Shown here: positions 46,169 to 58,339 of the stretch, piece by piece
Numbering within the stretch: the stretch's first letter is position 1
Layout: every line of letters begins with the position of its first letter
Assembly (NCBI GenBank): GCA_965153355.1
Contig: OZ231127.1
Coordinates: 31,062,001-31,126,000 of the forward strand
Length of the DNA stretch: 64,000 bases
Origin: Flaccisagitta enflata
Lineage: Eukaryota > Chaetognatha > Sagittoidea > Aphragmophora
Reading direction: 5' to 3'
Notes under the pieces: model-generated
What the model was told of the DNA's origin: nothing
The model's database searches: none
Seen by the model: the letters and a program-made list of their open reading frames with translations, nothing else
Translations under genes and position numbers: made by a program

Positions 46169-47400
46169 ACACTTACCTGCCATAACAGTCACTTTGCATT
46201 CAGCACACCACATACTTTCAAAGAAAAAGACTGGTGCAAATCTGTTGGTCATTGATCCACCTTACTTCTGCAGGAATTTCGAAAAATCAAAAGAATTTTG
46301 GATTATTACTCAGCGTAATTTGTTTAATGCTTTGTAAGAAAAAAAGGTATATTGTATAACTGTATAAAGTCGACAGTCCACCTCTGAAAAGACCATATGA
46401 TGTAAGCAGATATTGGAAGCAGCCGCGTTTTCTTAGTTCTACTCGTCCTTGTTTTCTTTTCACCTCCAATTCTTCTCATTGCCACGTAATTTTCTCTGCA
46501 ATTACCGCACGGGTGCTTGCTTCTGTCCAAACTCTTTTTCCTTCTAAGTCTTGTCATTTCTGCGTTGCTGATTATCTTTTTATCAGTATTCCTCAGAGGC
46601 TCAGGCCTTGGGATTCCTCCGGGAATGTCATATTTTTTTTTCTTCTCACCTGTATTTACCTGCTCATTATAAGAAAAACTAACATGTTGCCCGAGGGTAT
46701 GCTTCCCGTCAGGTGATTTGAATCAAGTTTCTTTTTTTTTTCTTTGAGGAAAAGTTGAATCCTTTCATAGTTCAGTTCTCTTTTCTGTTCATTTCAGTGT
46801 ATTTATCAACAGTTGCCTTTGCATATCCGTGTCTGTGTGTCGAGTTTTCAATATGCCTTTTTTCACACTAGGGTGACTGAAAGTATAGTCCTATTCGAAT
46901 CCGGTCACGCTTGCGTGAGAAATGAGTCCGTTTCCATCACAGATTATCCCCCTAAAATCTGGTGGTAATCAAATGAAGTTTACCCATGCCCACTACCCCT
47001 CCTCCCCCTCATATCCCACAGAAAATGTAAACAAAGGATTATGGCCTCCAAAGGTTCCTATCTTTTGTAAAGAGAAAGGGGTTGGGTGGCGGGCTTGAGT
47101 AAAATTCATCTGATCATCACTAAATTTCAGAACTATCATCTATGATGGAAATGGTCACATTTTTACCGCGAGGAAGACGAGATTTGGATTTGACAATCAT
47201 TTAAGTCACCCTACTTCAAGCGTCCTTTCCAATTCTTTGACTTTTACAGTCTTTACTAAGTTAAAACAAGTCAACTATCATTGTTACTAGTAGACATACG
47301 GTGCTTTTCACCTATTCTAAATAATACTATCTTAACAAATAAAAGATGATAGATAATGGGCAATATTGGGCATCTTGCATTCCTATCTATTTTTTATCTG
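45000..47400. other. Low-copy sequence with simple repeats
   Basis: (CT)n at 45365-45417 and (GA)n at 46100-46166. Small frames such as 46324-46557 (minus, containing KHPCGNCRENY) and 45859-46068 have no convincing family match. No gene is supported. Confidence 0.4.
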
Positions 47401-47424
47401 TTTTCTGGTGCCTCTGTCTCTCTG

Positions 47425-47426
<2 letters not shown>

Positions 47427-47493
<67 letters not shown>
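47427..47493. repeat. (CT)n microsatellite
   Basis: About 33 CT units. Confidence 0.97.
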
Positions 47494-47496
<3 letters not shown>

Positions 47497-47895
47497 ACAA
47501 TCTTCCTGAATTGTCCTTTCTTCCTTCTTCTCAAATGAACATTTTAAAGCAATTTTGACCCTCTCCATTCTCCAAGGATCTCAGGCAGAGAAAGAAAATC
47601 AAATATTGGCCCTGTTAGAATTGGAGGGGGGCGAATGGGGAGGGCGCTGCAAGGGGGCGTTTTGCTAGTTCCTTTGCTCTTGGTTTGTTCATTCCTCGGT
47701 GATCACACCAAATTTCTTCAGAATGAAAAAAAAATGTAAGATCTCGGTGGGGGAGATGAGTACAGAAAAAAAGAGAAACTGTAGAAAATGAGAAAAAGTA
47801 ATGAAAACGATGTTGAAATTACATTGAGTTAACGTAAAAAGAAGCACAAGGCAATGGACACAAAAACAGATAGAGAAATAAAAGAAAGAAATTGA

Positions 47896-47901
47896 AAGGG
47901 A

Positions 47902-47965
<64 letters not shown>

Positions 47966-47973
47966 AAAAAAAA

Positions 47974-48065
<92 letters not shown>

Positions 48066-48089
48066 AAAAAAGAAAGAAAGAAAGAAAAA

Positions 48090-48137
<48 letters not shown>

Positions 48138-48141
48138 AATA

Positions 48142-48205
<64 letters not shown>

Positions 48206-48275
48206 AAAGAAAGAGAGGAAAGAGAAGAAAAGAAAGGGAAGAAAGAAAAGAAAGAAATGAAAGAAAGAAAGAGTA
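47896..48275. repeat. (GAAA)n tetranucleotide array
   Basis: About 370 bp, mostly pure. Repeat-encoded frames only. Confidence 0.98.
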
Positions 48276-48346
48276 AATATCTTCCTTGAATGATTAAAAT
48301 GGGTCTTGCAGCAAAGTTTGAGATGCCGGTAAAAACGAACATCACT

Positions 48347-48350
<4 letters not shown>

Positions 48351-48434
<84 letters not shown>
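48351..48434. repeat. (GA)n microsatellite
   Basis: About 42 GA units. Confidence 0.97.
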
Positions 48435-48436
<2 letters not shown>

Positions 48437-48759
48437 CAAATAAACAGGGAAGAAAGAATATCTGTAAAATTTGCGTTTAAAAATTAAGACGTAATCGGGG
48501 AAAAAGTCGAAGTCTGTCTTCGACTTTTTGACATATTCGAGAGAAACAGGGTTTTCATTTTCTTATGCGAAAGTTCCGGCTCTCCTAGGGGTGAATGAGC
48601 CCTCCAATGAAATTGATAGGGTAAGTAAATTTGATAATTCTCTTTCATTTGGCGCCAAGCAGAATGCTCTACAACAAATACTTTTTGCGCTATGATTTTT
48701 TAAAGATTTATTTACGAAAAATTCAAATGAAATTTTTTTTTATTTTTTTTTATTTTGTG

Positions 48760-49050
48760 TAGGATCAATAAAGGAGTGTATTTATGTTTACTTGAGCATG
48801 CAAATACAAAAAAAGATGTTTACGAGCACAGCTGCTCATCTGTGAGGGCGTTTTTGAGCATTTTAGCTCATTCAGCTCACTTAGCTTGTTTTTTTTCTTT
48901 GATTTTAAACAGGATTAAAAAGATGTTTTGATTTAAGCATACAAATACAAGAAAGCATGTCAGTGAGCAAAGCTGGTCGTCTGGTTGAATTATTTTGAAT
49001 ATTTCAGCTCATCTAGCTCATTTGGCTCAGTCCTATTACTCTCTGATTTT
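48760..49050. repeat. Diverged tandem duplication, about 145-bp unit
   Basis: Two successive copies share AGGAT(C/T)AA, GAGCATGCAAATACAA / AAGCATACAAATACAA, GAGCA(C/A)AGCTG, then TTTTGAGCATTTTAGCTCAT / TTTTGAATATTTCAGCTCAT. Confidence 0.75.
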
Positions 49051-49099
49051 CAGTACAACCAATGCAAACAATTGCTTTTGATTTGATCTGACAAATAAA

Positions 49100-50460
49100 A
49101 AAAATTCAGTGACTGAAGATAAAAGCATGGTGAAAAGTCACCAGTGCTTATGACTTTTTTCCTCACGGCGACAGCCGCCATTACTGGTAAGAAAAAGAAT
49201 GAGAAAAAAAAGAAACCCAGGAGTTAACCGTGTGCACTTCATTCTCTTTTGTAAGAACTTTTGTTTTTGACAGCCTCAATGGTGTACAGACCATGCAAAA
49301 GGAAAAAAGTGTGATGTAACAAAGAACCTCTTTACCATACAAAAAAAAAGTTATTCTGACCGTTGTGGAAAAGCATGTTTGAAATTTTGTAGGAGAAAAT
49401 AAAAAGATTCGACTGATCGACGCGACAGCAATTTCTAAAAAAGTCAGTTGAAGTCAAATGGCGGTCCTAAAGAATGAGCAAAATATATTAAATGTTAACA
49501 TATACCTAAATGTTTCTATACAGAAAAGCACCCATACTTTACACGCGCCTTTACTCTTTGCCGCTTTGTCGGTCCGTCCGCCCATCTGTTACACAAAAGC
49601 ATTGGATGCATTTAAGGCATTTAGGAGGATCTTTTTGCATTACCGCTCCTAGCAGTAACTGCAAAAAAATTCCGAACAAAACTTTTACCCAACTGATTAA
49701 TACAATAAAAATGCTTCAATTTCGATAAGATTTTTACTGAAGATAGGTCATAAGCTCATACAGTTCTGGTAGAAGTTTCAGACAGAAATTCCATGAAATC
49801 GAGCACTTATTGTAACCATCTTCGAGGGCGTATGAAAATGCTTAGGAAAACATGAAAATACTTAGTTTTTCTTTGTTGATTGAAAACCGTTTTGAATTTT
49901 AAGCAAAAATCTATGACCATTTTGAAGAGCTTCAAAAACTCTGCAAATCTAGACCAAGCAGAAGTTTTTAGCTTTATTCGTTTGTGAATGACAAGTGTTT
50001 GAAGACGATCACTGCACCGGACTCTCGAAGCGTCAAAATTGGTGAACGAAACTGTTTGAAGTCAGTGTACCTTTTGTTTAAAAGAACTGTGGGATGAACC
50101 GACGAACGAAACCCATCAACGTCAAAATCCATGACGAAAATGTAGAATTTTTAATTTTCTACGAGATGGAACCAAGCAGAAAATTCAATTCGGATTCGTT
50201 AACAAACTGTATTGATTTGAACATGATTTTTTTTATCAGTTACTGATACGCAATAACCCATGTGGCTTCTCAGTGGTATTCCCATGTAAACCGGGCAACA
50301 TTTCACCCCAAGATCGTGTCTAAGTTCAACAACCCTAGACATCTTATCGGTTTCGGCCTGAGACACTCGGATGGGAGCAAAAACGACAAAAAAGTAAAAT
50401 GAAGACAAGAGATCGGTGCTTTTGGTTGCAATGACCAAATAAGAGGTGCAAAAAACGATC
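49100..50460. other. Low-copy sequence, with a probable R relic
   Basis: CTTTGCCGCTTTGTCGGTCC, then GTCCGCCCATCTGTTAC and TTGCATTACCGCTCCTAGCA at about 49550-49655, resemble an R body on the minus strand, both ends lost. A 79-codon minus frame (50199-50438) is unrecognised. Confidence 0.4.
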
Positions 50461-50468
50461 GGTAGTAA

Positions 50469-50672
50469 AACAAGGCCAACGCGTTACAAGTCGCGTGCGG
50501 TCTTGAAGACTAAAAGACTAAAAGACCCAAAGACCAAAAGACAAAACAACTAAAAGCAGGAGCAGTAATGCAAAAAACACCCAAAAACGCCGAAAAAAGC
50601 TAACGGAGACCGACCGACCGACCGACCGACCGACATAGCGGTTCATAGAGTCACGTAGCACGCGACTAAAAA
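50469..50672 (+). mobile_element. R-family element abutting an F element
   Basis: AACAAGGCCAACGCGTTACA, AGTCGCGTGCGGTC, AAAAGAC repeats, GGAGCAGTAATGC, (GACC)n tract and TAGAGTCACGTAGCACGCGA, then CTAAAAAA. The F element starts in its terminal A run. Confidence 0.87.
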
Positions 50673-51383
50673 ACAGGTCGCCCAAGGGCAATATGTGGTC
50701 AGCGATACCCGTTGCCCTGCTTTGAGTGATTGTGAATTGGAGTTAGGGGAAGCAGGGCAGCGGCCCCAAAGGGGACGAAGTCCTGTAGAACACAGGGGGA
50801 CTTTCGTTTGTCAGCTTACTGAAGACCTTTAAGAGCCTAAACTGAAGTCTAAGAAGGCTGATGTGAGGCCTCAGAATGCCAATCCAAAGCTTGAGAGGGC
50901 TGACTTGATGCTTGAGAGAGCTGGATTAAAGCTTGAAAGGTCAGAGGATTGATTTGAAGCCTGAGAGCAATAGATTGAGGCTTAGATAGCTGATTTGAGG
51001 CCTGAGAGGCCTAATTTGAGGCCTGAGAGGCCTTATTTGAGGCCTGAGAGACCTAATTTGAGGCTTGAGAAGCCAGGTTTGAGGCCTGAAAATTTGGATT
51101 TGAGGCCTGAGTAGCCTAATTTGAGGCCTGAGAACCCAGGTTTGAGGCCTGAGATGTTGGATTTAAGGCCTGAGAGGCCGGATTTGAGGCCTGAGAGGCT
51201 GGATTTGAGGGCAGAGAGGTTGGATTTGAGGCCTGAGAGGCCAGATTTGAGGTCTCAGAGGCCAGATTTGAGGCCTGAAGGGCCTGGTGAGGGGGGGACA
51301 AACAAACGAACAAACGGACGAACGAACGAAAGTCCCCCTGTGTTCTACAGGACTTCGTCCCCTTCGGGGCCGCTGCCCAAAAA
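50672..51383 (+). mobile_element. F-family element, complete (AACAGGTCGCCC subtype)
   Basis: The left outer end is AACAGGTCGCCCAAGGGCAA, ATGTGGTCAGCGATACCCG. The left arm is GGGCAGCGGCCCCAAAGGGG, AAGTCCTGTAGAACACAGG. The core is about 20 GAGGCCTGAGAGGCTGGATT-type units. The right arm is CCCCCTGTGTTCTACAGGAC, then GGGGCCGCTGCCCAAAAAGG. Confidence 0.88.
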
Positions 51384-51675
51384 GGGGGGGAATTTTGAAA
51401 AAATAGTCGTAGCAAGACGGATAACACAGAAAAAGGTCATAGTAGTCGGTCCAAAAACACAAACAAAGTTTGCGAAGTCGGACATGGAAAAGTAACCAAA
51501 ACAAATGTCACAAAAATGCCTTTTGGGAATTCGGCATAAAATCAAAGACAGTCGTTGACGCGGCGCGCGACGAAAGAAATTAAGGCGTCGAGAATTGTAA
51601 GACATTGGCGGCGGTGAGGGGGAGGGATTTTTTTCTCTGGAGGGGAGGGAGGGCTAAAATCGGAGGGAGCCATTG

Positions 51676-51941
<266 letters not shown>

Positions 51942-51959
51942 GTAAATGAGTATGAGACA

Positions 51960-52270
51960 GAGAGAAGAAAAGGATTGTGACACATCAAGACACATTTCTC
52001 TCGAGATTGTGAGAGAAGAATGAAAAGTAGAATTTAAATGATCAACAAACAATGGAAATGCATCAGCCGTTTGAATTAGAATCACAAAATCACGAGAAAG
52101 GGATGCTGACAATTCTGTATTTTTACAATTTGTTAACTGGCACCATTTTGAGACTAGACGACAATTTGAGATATTCTGCGATCCACATGACATAATCCTT
52201 GTCTTACTGGTTGTTCTATCATCAATTGTCATGATTTGTTGACGACTCAACGTTCGTTGATCGATAACAT
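51960..52270. other. Unassigned low-copy sequence
   Basis: No repeat or coding signal is visible; the long Ser-Leu frame ending here comes from the GA array. Confidence 0.45.
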
Positions 52271-52274
52271 ATTC

Positions 52275-52801
52275 AACTAGTCATCCAAGGATCGCACATG
52301 GTCAGCGGTACCCGATGCCCTGCTGAGTGATCAAGTGAAGAAGTGCAGTGAGAGCAGGGCAGCGGCCCCAAAGGGCCGATGTCCTGTAGAACACAGGGGG
52401 GAATTTCGAGACGTCCGTCCGTCCTGAGGGGGCTCTAGATGGCTGATTTATGCCACTGAAGGCATATCTGAGGGTTGGAGAGCATAATTAAGGTTTGGAC
52501 AGCAGATTTGAGGTTTGGCGGGCTGGTTTTAAGCTTTGAGGGCTAATTAAAGGTCTGGAGGGCAGATTTGAGGTCTGGGAGGCAGATTTAGGTCATGGGA
52601 GGGGGCTGATTTGAAGCCAAGAGGGCTGATTTTAGGCCTGGAGGGCTAAATTGAGTCCTGGGAGGGCTAATTTGAGGCCTTGATGGTCAACGGGGGGGGG
52701 GGACGGAAGGACGGAAGGACGGAAGGACGGAAGGACGGACGTCTCGAAATTCCCCCCTGTGTTCTACAGGACATCGGCCCTTTGGGGCCGCTGCCCAAAA
52801 A
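52275..52801 (+). mobile_element. F-family element, complete (AACTAGTCATCC subtype)
   Basis: The outer left end is AACTAGTCATCCAAGGATCG, ATGGTCAGCGGTACCCGATG. The arms are GGGCAGCGGCCCCAAAGGGC / GGCCCTTTGGGGCCGCTGCC, plus GAATTTCGAGACGTCCGTCC and its inverse. The core is about 12 degenerate 20-bp units. It ends CCCAAAAAG. Confidence 0.9.
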
Positions 52802-52805
52802 GCGA

Positions 52806-52853
52806 CCAATTTTTGCATTACCGTTCCTACCCAACCTTGTATCCAGCCTTGTT
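52806..52853 (-). mobile_element. R-family 5' end fragment
   Basis: TTGCATTACCGTTCCTACCC, then AACCTTGTATCCAGCCTTGT, is a shortened R start block directly after the F element. Confidence 0.55.
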
Positions 52854-53034
52854 CTGTTTTCCTCTCTTATAGATGATAGAGACCCACCTTGTTTTTTTTT
52901 TCTTTTTGTTTTTTTTTAAGGGTCGCTTTTGAAATGTGTCACATCGTAAAAATACAACGAAGAAAAGGGCGATTGATCTTGGAAAAGTATGAGGAAAATT
53001 GGGAATTTTGCCAGCAACAAGAAAGAAAGGAAGG

Positions 53035-53037
<3 letters not shown>

Positions 53038-53109
<72 letters not shown>

Positions 53110-53215
53110 TAACAACAACAACAACAACAAAAACAACAACAACAAAAAACAAAACAACAAAACAACAAAACAAAAATAACAACAAAAATAACAACAACAA
53201 TAACAACAAAATAAT

Positions 53216-53265
<50 letters not shown>

Positions 53266-53318
53266 AAACAACAACAACAACAACAAAACAACAACAACAA
53301 CAACAACAAAACAACCGC

Positions 53319-53370
<52 letters not shown>

Positions 53371-53372
53371 GC

Positions 53373-53423
<51 letters not shown>
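53038..53423. repeat. Compound (GA)n and (CAA)n block
   Basis: About 34 GA units, then about 320 bp of CAA with AAAC and TAA interruptions. It is followed by three diverged copies of GATGAAAAGC(C/T)AGAAAAA up to about 53500. Confidence 0.97.
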
Positions 53424-53424
<1 letters not shown>

Positions 53425-53699
53425 GGAAAAAATGATGGAAAGCCAGAAAAAAAGGATGAAAAGCTAGAAAAAAATGATGAAAAGCCAGAAAAGAAATGAT
53501 GTAAAGATGAGAGATGAGATGATTCCATGGTGATGGAAAACTGCTCGTAAATGGGGAGCTAATTAGAGTCTTCCTGATTCTGTCTCAGAACTGGGAATTT
53601 CCCCAGTATTCGTCCCCGCCCGAAGCCTGAAGCTCGATACATTTCTCGGGATGAGAACATTAAATGGCAATCATTTCTGTGTGACTCATTAATTGCTAA

Positions 53700-53914
53700 T
53701 GTTGTTGTTGCTAATGTTGTTGTTGTTTTGGTGGTGGTGGTGGTGGTGGTGGTGGTGGTGGTGGTGGTGGTGGTGGTGGTGGTGGTGGTGGTGGTGGTGG
53801 TGGTGGTAGTGTGGTGTAGTGGTGGTGGTGAAGTGGTGGTGGTGGGGGTGGTAGTGGTGGTGGTGGTGTAGTGGTGGTAGTAGTGGTGGTGCTTGTTTTT
53901 GCTGTTGCTGTTGT

Positions 53915-53947
<33 letters not shown>

Positions 53948-54083
53948 TTTGTGTGTGTGTGTGTTGTGTGTTGTTGTTGTTGTTGTTGTTGTTATTGCTG
54001 TTATTGTTATTGTTGCTGTTGCTGTTGTTGTTGTGTTGTTGTTGTGCTGTTGTTGTTGTTGTTGCTGTTGCGTTGTTTGTAGG

Positions 54084-54171
<88 letters not shown>

Positions 54172-54172
54172 C
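53700..54172. repeat. (TGG)n then (GTT)n compound block
   Basis: About 28 TGG units (53728-53812), degenerate TGG/TAG to 53890, then interrupted and finally pure GTT to 54172. Confidence 0.96.
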
Positions 54173-54338
54173 GATATTACAGCAATAATCATTATCGATT
54201 TATACTTGTTATCACCACGTTCTGCTATCCGTGTCCTGATCCTGGAGGGAGGTCTTTAATTGCGTCAAAGAACTAGGGCCCGGGAAATGCTCTCGTGGCC
54301 TCGAGGCCCAGGAGGAGGGTCCTGACACGTGTAAGAGA

Positions 54339-54869
54339 AACTAGTCATCCAAGGATCGCACATGGTCAGCGGTACCCGATGCCCTGCTGGGAGTGATCCA
54401 GTGAAAAAGTGGAGTGAGAGCAGGGCAGCGGCCCCAAAGGGCCGATGTCCTGTAGAACACAGGGGGAAATTTCCATACGTCCTGAGGGGGCATATTTCAG
54501 GCCTCAGATGACTGATTTAGACCGCTGAAGGCATATTTGAAGGCTGGAGGGCAGAATCAAGGCTTGAAGAGCCGATTTGAGGTTTGGAGGGGAAATTTAA
54601 GCCATGGAGGGCTGATTTTATGCTTGGAGGGCTAATTGAAGGTCTGGAAGGCAGATTTGAGGTCTGGAGGAAAGATTTGAGGTGGGGGGGCTGATTTGAA
54701 GCCTGGAAAGCTGATTTGAGGCCTGGAGGGCTGAATTGAGGGTTGGGAGGGCAAATTTGAGGGCTGGGAGAGCAAATTTGAGGCGGACGGACGGAAGGAC
54801 GGACGGACGTATGGAAATTCCCCCCTGTGTTCTACAGGACATCGGCCCTTTGGGGCCGCTGCCCAATAA
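54339..54869 (+). mobile_element. F-family element, complete (AACTAGTCATCC subtype)
   Basis: AACTAGTCATCCAAGGATCG start, the same arms as 52275-52801, core units GGAGGGCTGATTTGAGGCCT, and end GGGGCCGCTGCCCAATAAGG. A young pair with 52275-52801: the outer 100 bp are nearly identical. Confidence 0.9.
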
Positions 54870-54989
54870 GGGCAACGAAGAGGAAACCAGAAACTCGATA
54901 CAAGGAGGCAGGCAAACAAAGAGGCGGATCGACGAACTGACAGATAAGAAATTTACAATGGACTTTCTAACTGACAAACAAAATCGGGG

Positions 54990-55205
54990 AGAGATATTGC
55001 TCTGAAACCTGAACGCTTAGAAAAAGTGGGTTTCTGTCGATGAACTGATAACTTGAAGGCAGTAGCTTTTTTTCCCTTTTGGTAAATGGAAGCCTAGTTT
55101 GAGATCAACTCGAACCTTTCGATATCTTGGAAACAAGTCTGGTTATACAGACCAGGATTGTCGCGTGCACAGAAAAACCTAACTTAACAAAAAGTCATTT
55201 GTTGA
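54990..55205. other. Unassigned sequence
   Basis: Nothing recognised. Confidence 0.4.
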
Positions 55206-55212
55206 ACTAATA

Positions 55213-56602
55213 CACTACTAGCCAAAACACGGAATGAGTTGAGGTAGAATGATCGTCTCTCACTTTGATAGTTTTTGGATCATTATAGTATGTACAATTT
55301 AAATCTAAAGGAAACTAAATCAATTTTGGGGCGGTTTTTGAAATATATGCAAAAATGGTGTAAATTTAGTACATTTTTCATCATAACTGTTTGTGGTGAT
55401 GTTTTCTGGTATTCTTGACTGCAGATTCGGATTCAGCGAGTGTTTTGTGGTTTGTTTGATATGTCACACTATATAGTTTTGAAACAGAAATAAAAAGTTA
55501 ATTTTTTCATCATATTGCTATAAAATATATTTATTTTTAATGATTTTACAAAAAAATAAGCTTTTACTTCTTTTTCAAAAGTATATAGTGTGACATATCA
55601 AACGAACCGCAAGCGACCCACTGAGTCCAAATCTGCGGTCAGAAATACTAAAATAAATCATCACAAAGAGTTATGTTGAAAAATGTACTAAATTTGTACT
55701 ATTTTTGTATATATTTCAATAGCAGCCCAAAGGCAGTAAGTGGTCAGCGGTACCCGTGCCCTGCTTGAGTAGGAAGTGATTAAGGTTGAGAGGGAGCAGG
55801 GCAGCGGCCCCGAAGGGGACGAAGTCCTGTAGAACACAGGGGGAATCTGTCCATCCGTCCGTCCGTCCATCCGTCCGTCCTGTCTGCCTTCCTTCTCTCC
55901 AGGATGCCCTGTTATTCAAATTTTTATTTAATTCCATGGCGAAATGACAAAAGGCAGTATATGGACAATGGTACCCTTGCCCCTATTGTATAGTTTGTAG
56001 GTTAAGTTGAGGGAGGAGCAGACCAGGATCTGGGTCTCTTGAGGCCAGAATCTGGGCCTCAGAGACCAATTTCTTGGTTTCAGAGGCAAGGATTTCAGTT
56101 TCTGAGGCCAGGATTTGGGCCTCTGAGGCTAGGATTTAGGTCTTTAGGGCCAGCAACTAGGTCTTGGAGGTCGGAATCTGGGTCTCTAAGGCTTGGATGA
56201 AGGTTTTGGGAGCCAGAATCTAAGTTAAAGGGGCCAAGATGATAGAACTCAGGCCAGAATTTAGGTTTTCTAGCCAGATTTGGCCCATTTTACCTGAATT
56301 AGGCCCATTTTGGCTGGATTTGGGCCATTTTGCTTGGATTTGGGCCATACAGTTTGGATTTGGGCCCCAAAGGAGACGAAGCCCTGAGGGTGGGTTGGGG
56401 GGGGGGACGTACGGACGGACGGACAGATTCCCCCTGTGTTCTACAGGACTTCGTCCCCTTCGGGGCCGCTGCCCAAAAAGCGCCCCAAAAATGATTTAGT
56501 TCTTTTCAGATTTGTATTATACACACCACAAGGACTCAAAACCTATCTAGAGTTGTAGACGATCATTTCAAGTCAACTCATTCCATGTTCTGGCGGACAG
56601 TG
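55213..56602. mobile_element. Palindromic CACT-ended element, right arm split by F elements
   Basis: The left end is CACTACTAGCCAAAACACGG and the right end inverted is CACTGTCCGCCAGAACATGG; AATA flanks both sides. The arms pair over about 130 bp outside (GAATGAGTTGA..GATCGTCT) and over a further 190 bp inside, centred near 55520 (GATATGTCACACTATATAG and its inverse). The right arm is interrupted at 55722-56477 by F sequence. Without it the element would be about 640 bp, a foldback MITE. Confidence 0.85.
55722..56477 (+). mobile_element. Composite F-family insertion (two F left ends, one right end)
   Basis: The first left end is CAGCCCAAAGGCAGTAAGTG, GTCAGCGGTACCCG, with arm GAAGTCCTGTAGAACACAGG. 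A second left end starts near 55949 (AAAGGCAGTATATGGACAAT, GGTACCCTTGCCC), followed by GAGGCCAGGATTTGGGCCTC-type units. A single right arm is CCCCCTGTGTTCTACAGGAC, then CCGCTGCCCAAAAAG. The second F may have inserted in, or recombined with, the first. Confidence 0.82.
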
Positions 56603-56851
56603 AATAGGACACACCGATAGACGCTTGAATCTGAGTTCCAACTGGCAATCAGACCAACGAGCTTTTAAGCAATTGCGACTCTAACGGAAAGTGTTTTTGC
56701 ACAATGAATCATGCGCGTTTGAGTCAATTGGCGCGCTCAACAGAGACTGTTAAAGAAAATGAGAAAACCAGTCAAGATGTCATGGGTCTCTTAGGCTAAG
56801 TCTAAGTCTATCTCTAAGTGCCTAGAGGTCGCCTATGGATTTCTTTCTTTT

Positions 56852-57415
56852 TAGGTGCGCCATAGCACCTCTATAACTGGCTCTGTCTGTCGGTCGGTTG
56901 GTCGGTCACGCTCGAGTTGAAAATCTCGAAAAGAAGCAAAAATCAATGGAAATGATTCAGAAATATGCTAGGATGATTCCCAGATGCACCATAGCACCTC
57001 TATAAGAGGCTCTGTCCGTCCGTCCATCCGTCGGTCACGCTCGAATGAAAACCCACTGAAAATGTTTGGAATCAATTGAAAACTCATTTTGTTCATCATT
57101 GATGATACTTGTCATTTCATTCACACAAAAATAATCATCTACGGTTAGGTCTGATCGAGCTGGGGATAGCTCGGATAGGTCTGGTGATAGGTCGGATAGG
57201 TGTGGGGATAGGTATGATAAAGCTTAGGATAGGTCTGATTGAGCTCGGGATAGGTCTGATAGTGCTCGGGATAGGCCTGATAGAGCTCGGGATAGGTCTG
57301 ATAAAGCTAGGGATAGGTCTGATAAAGCTAGGGATAGGTCTGATGGAGCTAGGTATAGGTCTAAGAATTAATAACGCCCGGCGCACCGTCTTGCCCCGTG
57401 TATCCGGCCTTGTTT
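56852..57415 (-). mobile_element. R2-subtype element with two hairpin ends
   Basis: On the minus strand it starts AAAACAAGGCCGGATACACG, GGCAAGACGGTGCGCCGGGC and carries about ten 24-bp units (AGACCTATCCCTAGCTCTAT plus 4). It reaches one hairpin end near 57010-56990 (GCACCT stem, one mismatch), then about 120 bp further a second, perfect one (AGGTGC-tatggc-GCACCT at 56852-56870). The second is probably a truncated older copy. Confidence 0.85.
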
Positions 57416-58235
57416 TCATAGAGATGTCCTATGTTATCAGAAGTCATATGGACCGATGACAGAAGATCCTTTCATAAGCCTGCATGTGGCCGTTTAAGGT
57501 AGATGGTAAAAGGGTACTAGTGGACTAGTGGACATTGAAGTGGAAAAGAGGGAGTTGTCCCAGGCAAGGTGAAAATTAGATCAAGAGACGGAAATAACAT
57601 CCCAGGGTTAAATGCCTAAAAGACTAAATGCTTCATGAAAACGAGAAGAATGATCTGAGGAGGAGAAGAAGGAAGAGGAGGGAACGAGAAAGCGGAGGAA
57701 GAGCACGAGGACCAGAGAAGAGGAAGAAGAAGGTGAAGAAGGGGAGGAGGAGGAAGAAAACGATGGGGAGGAGGAGGAGGGAGAGGATTTTCGTCGGAAC
57801 GACGTACGAGAGAGAGGCGGGAAGATAGTTCTAATTAAAGAGCGGCAGTCCTATCCTAGGGAATCCGAAGGGGAAACATGGGGCAACGAGATACATGTTA
57901 AGAAAAAAAAGAAAAAAAGAAAAAAAGAAAGACGAAAAGAAAACGAATGTAAAAGATCTTGATAATTTCTTATTTCGGATGGAAAGAGAGTAAATGACAT
58001 AAAATAGTTGTGGTCTTTTTTTAGAACGTGCGAAAGCGAAAAGAGATCTGCTGTCATCATCTGCAATATGCGTGGTTCGCCGCTGTGATAAGCAGAGGAT
58101 TGTACCACGGAGGGATGCAAAAGTTGACAAAAAATGGAAAAAGATTTAAGGAACAAAGAAGAAGAAAAACGATGAAAGAAAAAAGGTAAAAAGATGATAA
58201 AAAACAACAACAAAAACAACAGTCACAAAAACAAC
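57416..58235. other. Low-copy sequence with a purine-rich stretch
   Basis: GAGGAAGAAG-rich sequence at 57650-57800 gives a Lys/Arg/Glu-rich plus frame (57628-57828) that is probably compositional. A and G runs continue to 57950. No gene is recognised. Confidence 0.4.
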
Positions 58236-58236
58236 A

Positions 58237-58239
58237 GTC

Positions 58240-58329
<90 letters not shown>
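58237..58329. repeat. (CAA)n microsatellite
   Basis: About 30 pure CAA units. Confidence 0.97.
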
Positions 58330-58339
58330 CAAACATAAT

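Noticed and set aside
46324-46557. A zinc-finger-like KHPCGNC peptide of a LINE ORF
   Set aside because: Only one Cys pair is present, and the rest of the expected finger and neighbouring LINE sequence is absent.
57628-57828. A basic Lys/Arg/Glu-rich protein
   Set aside because: The reading comes from a purine-rich tract without domain or gene signals.
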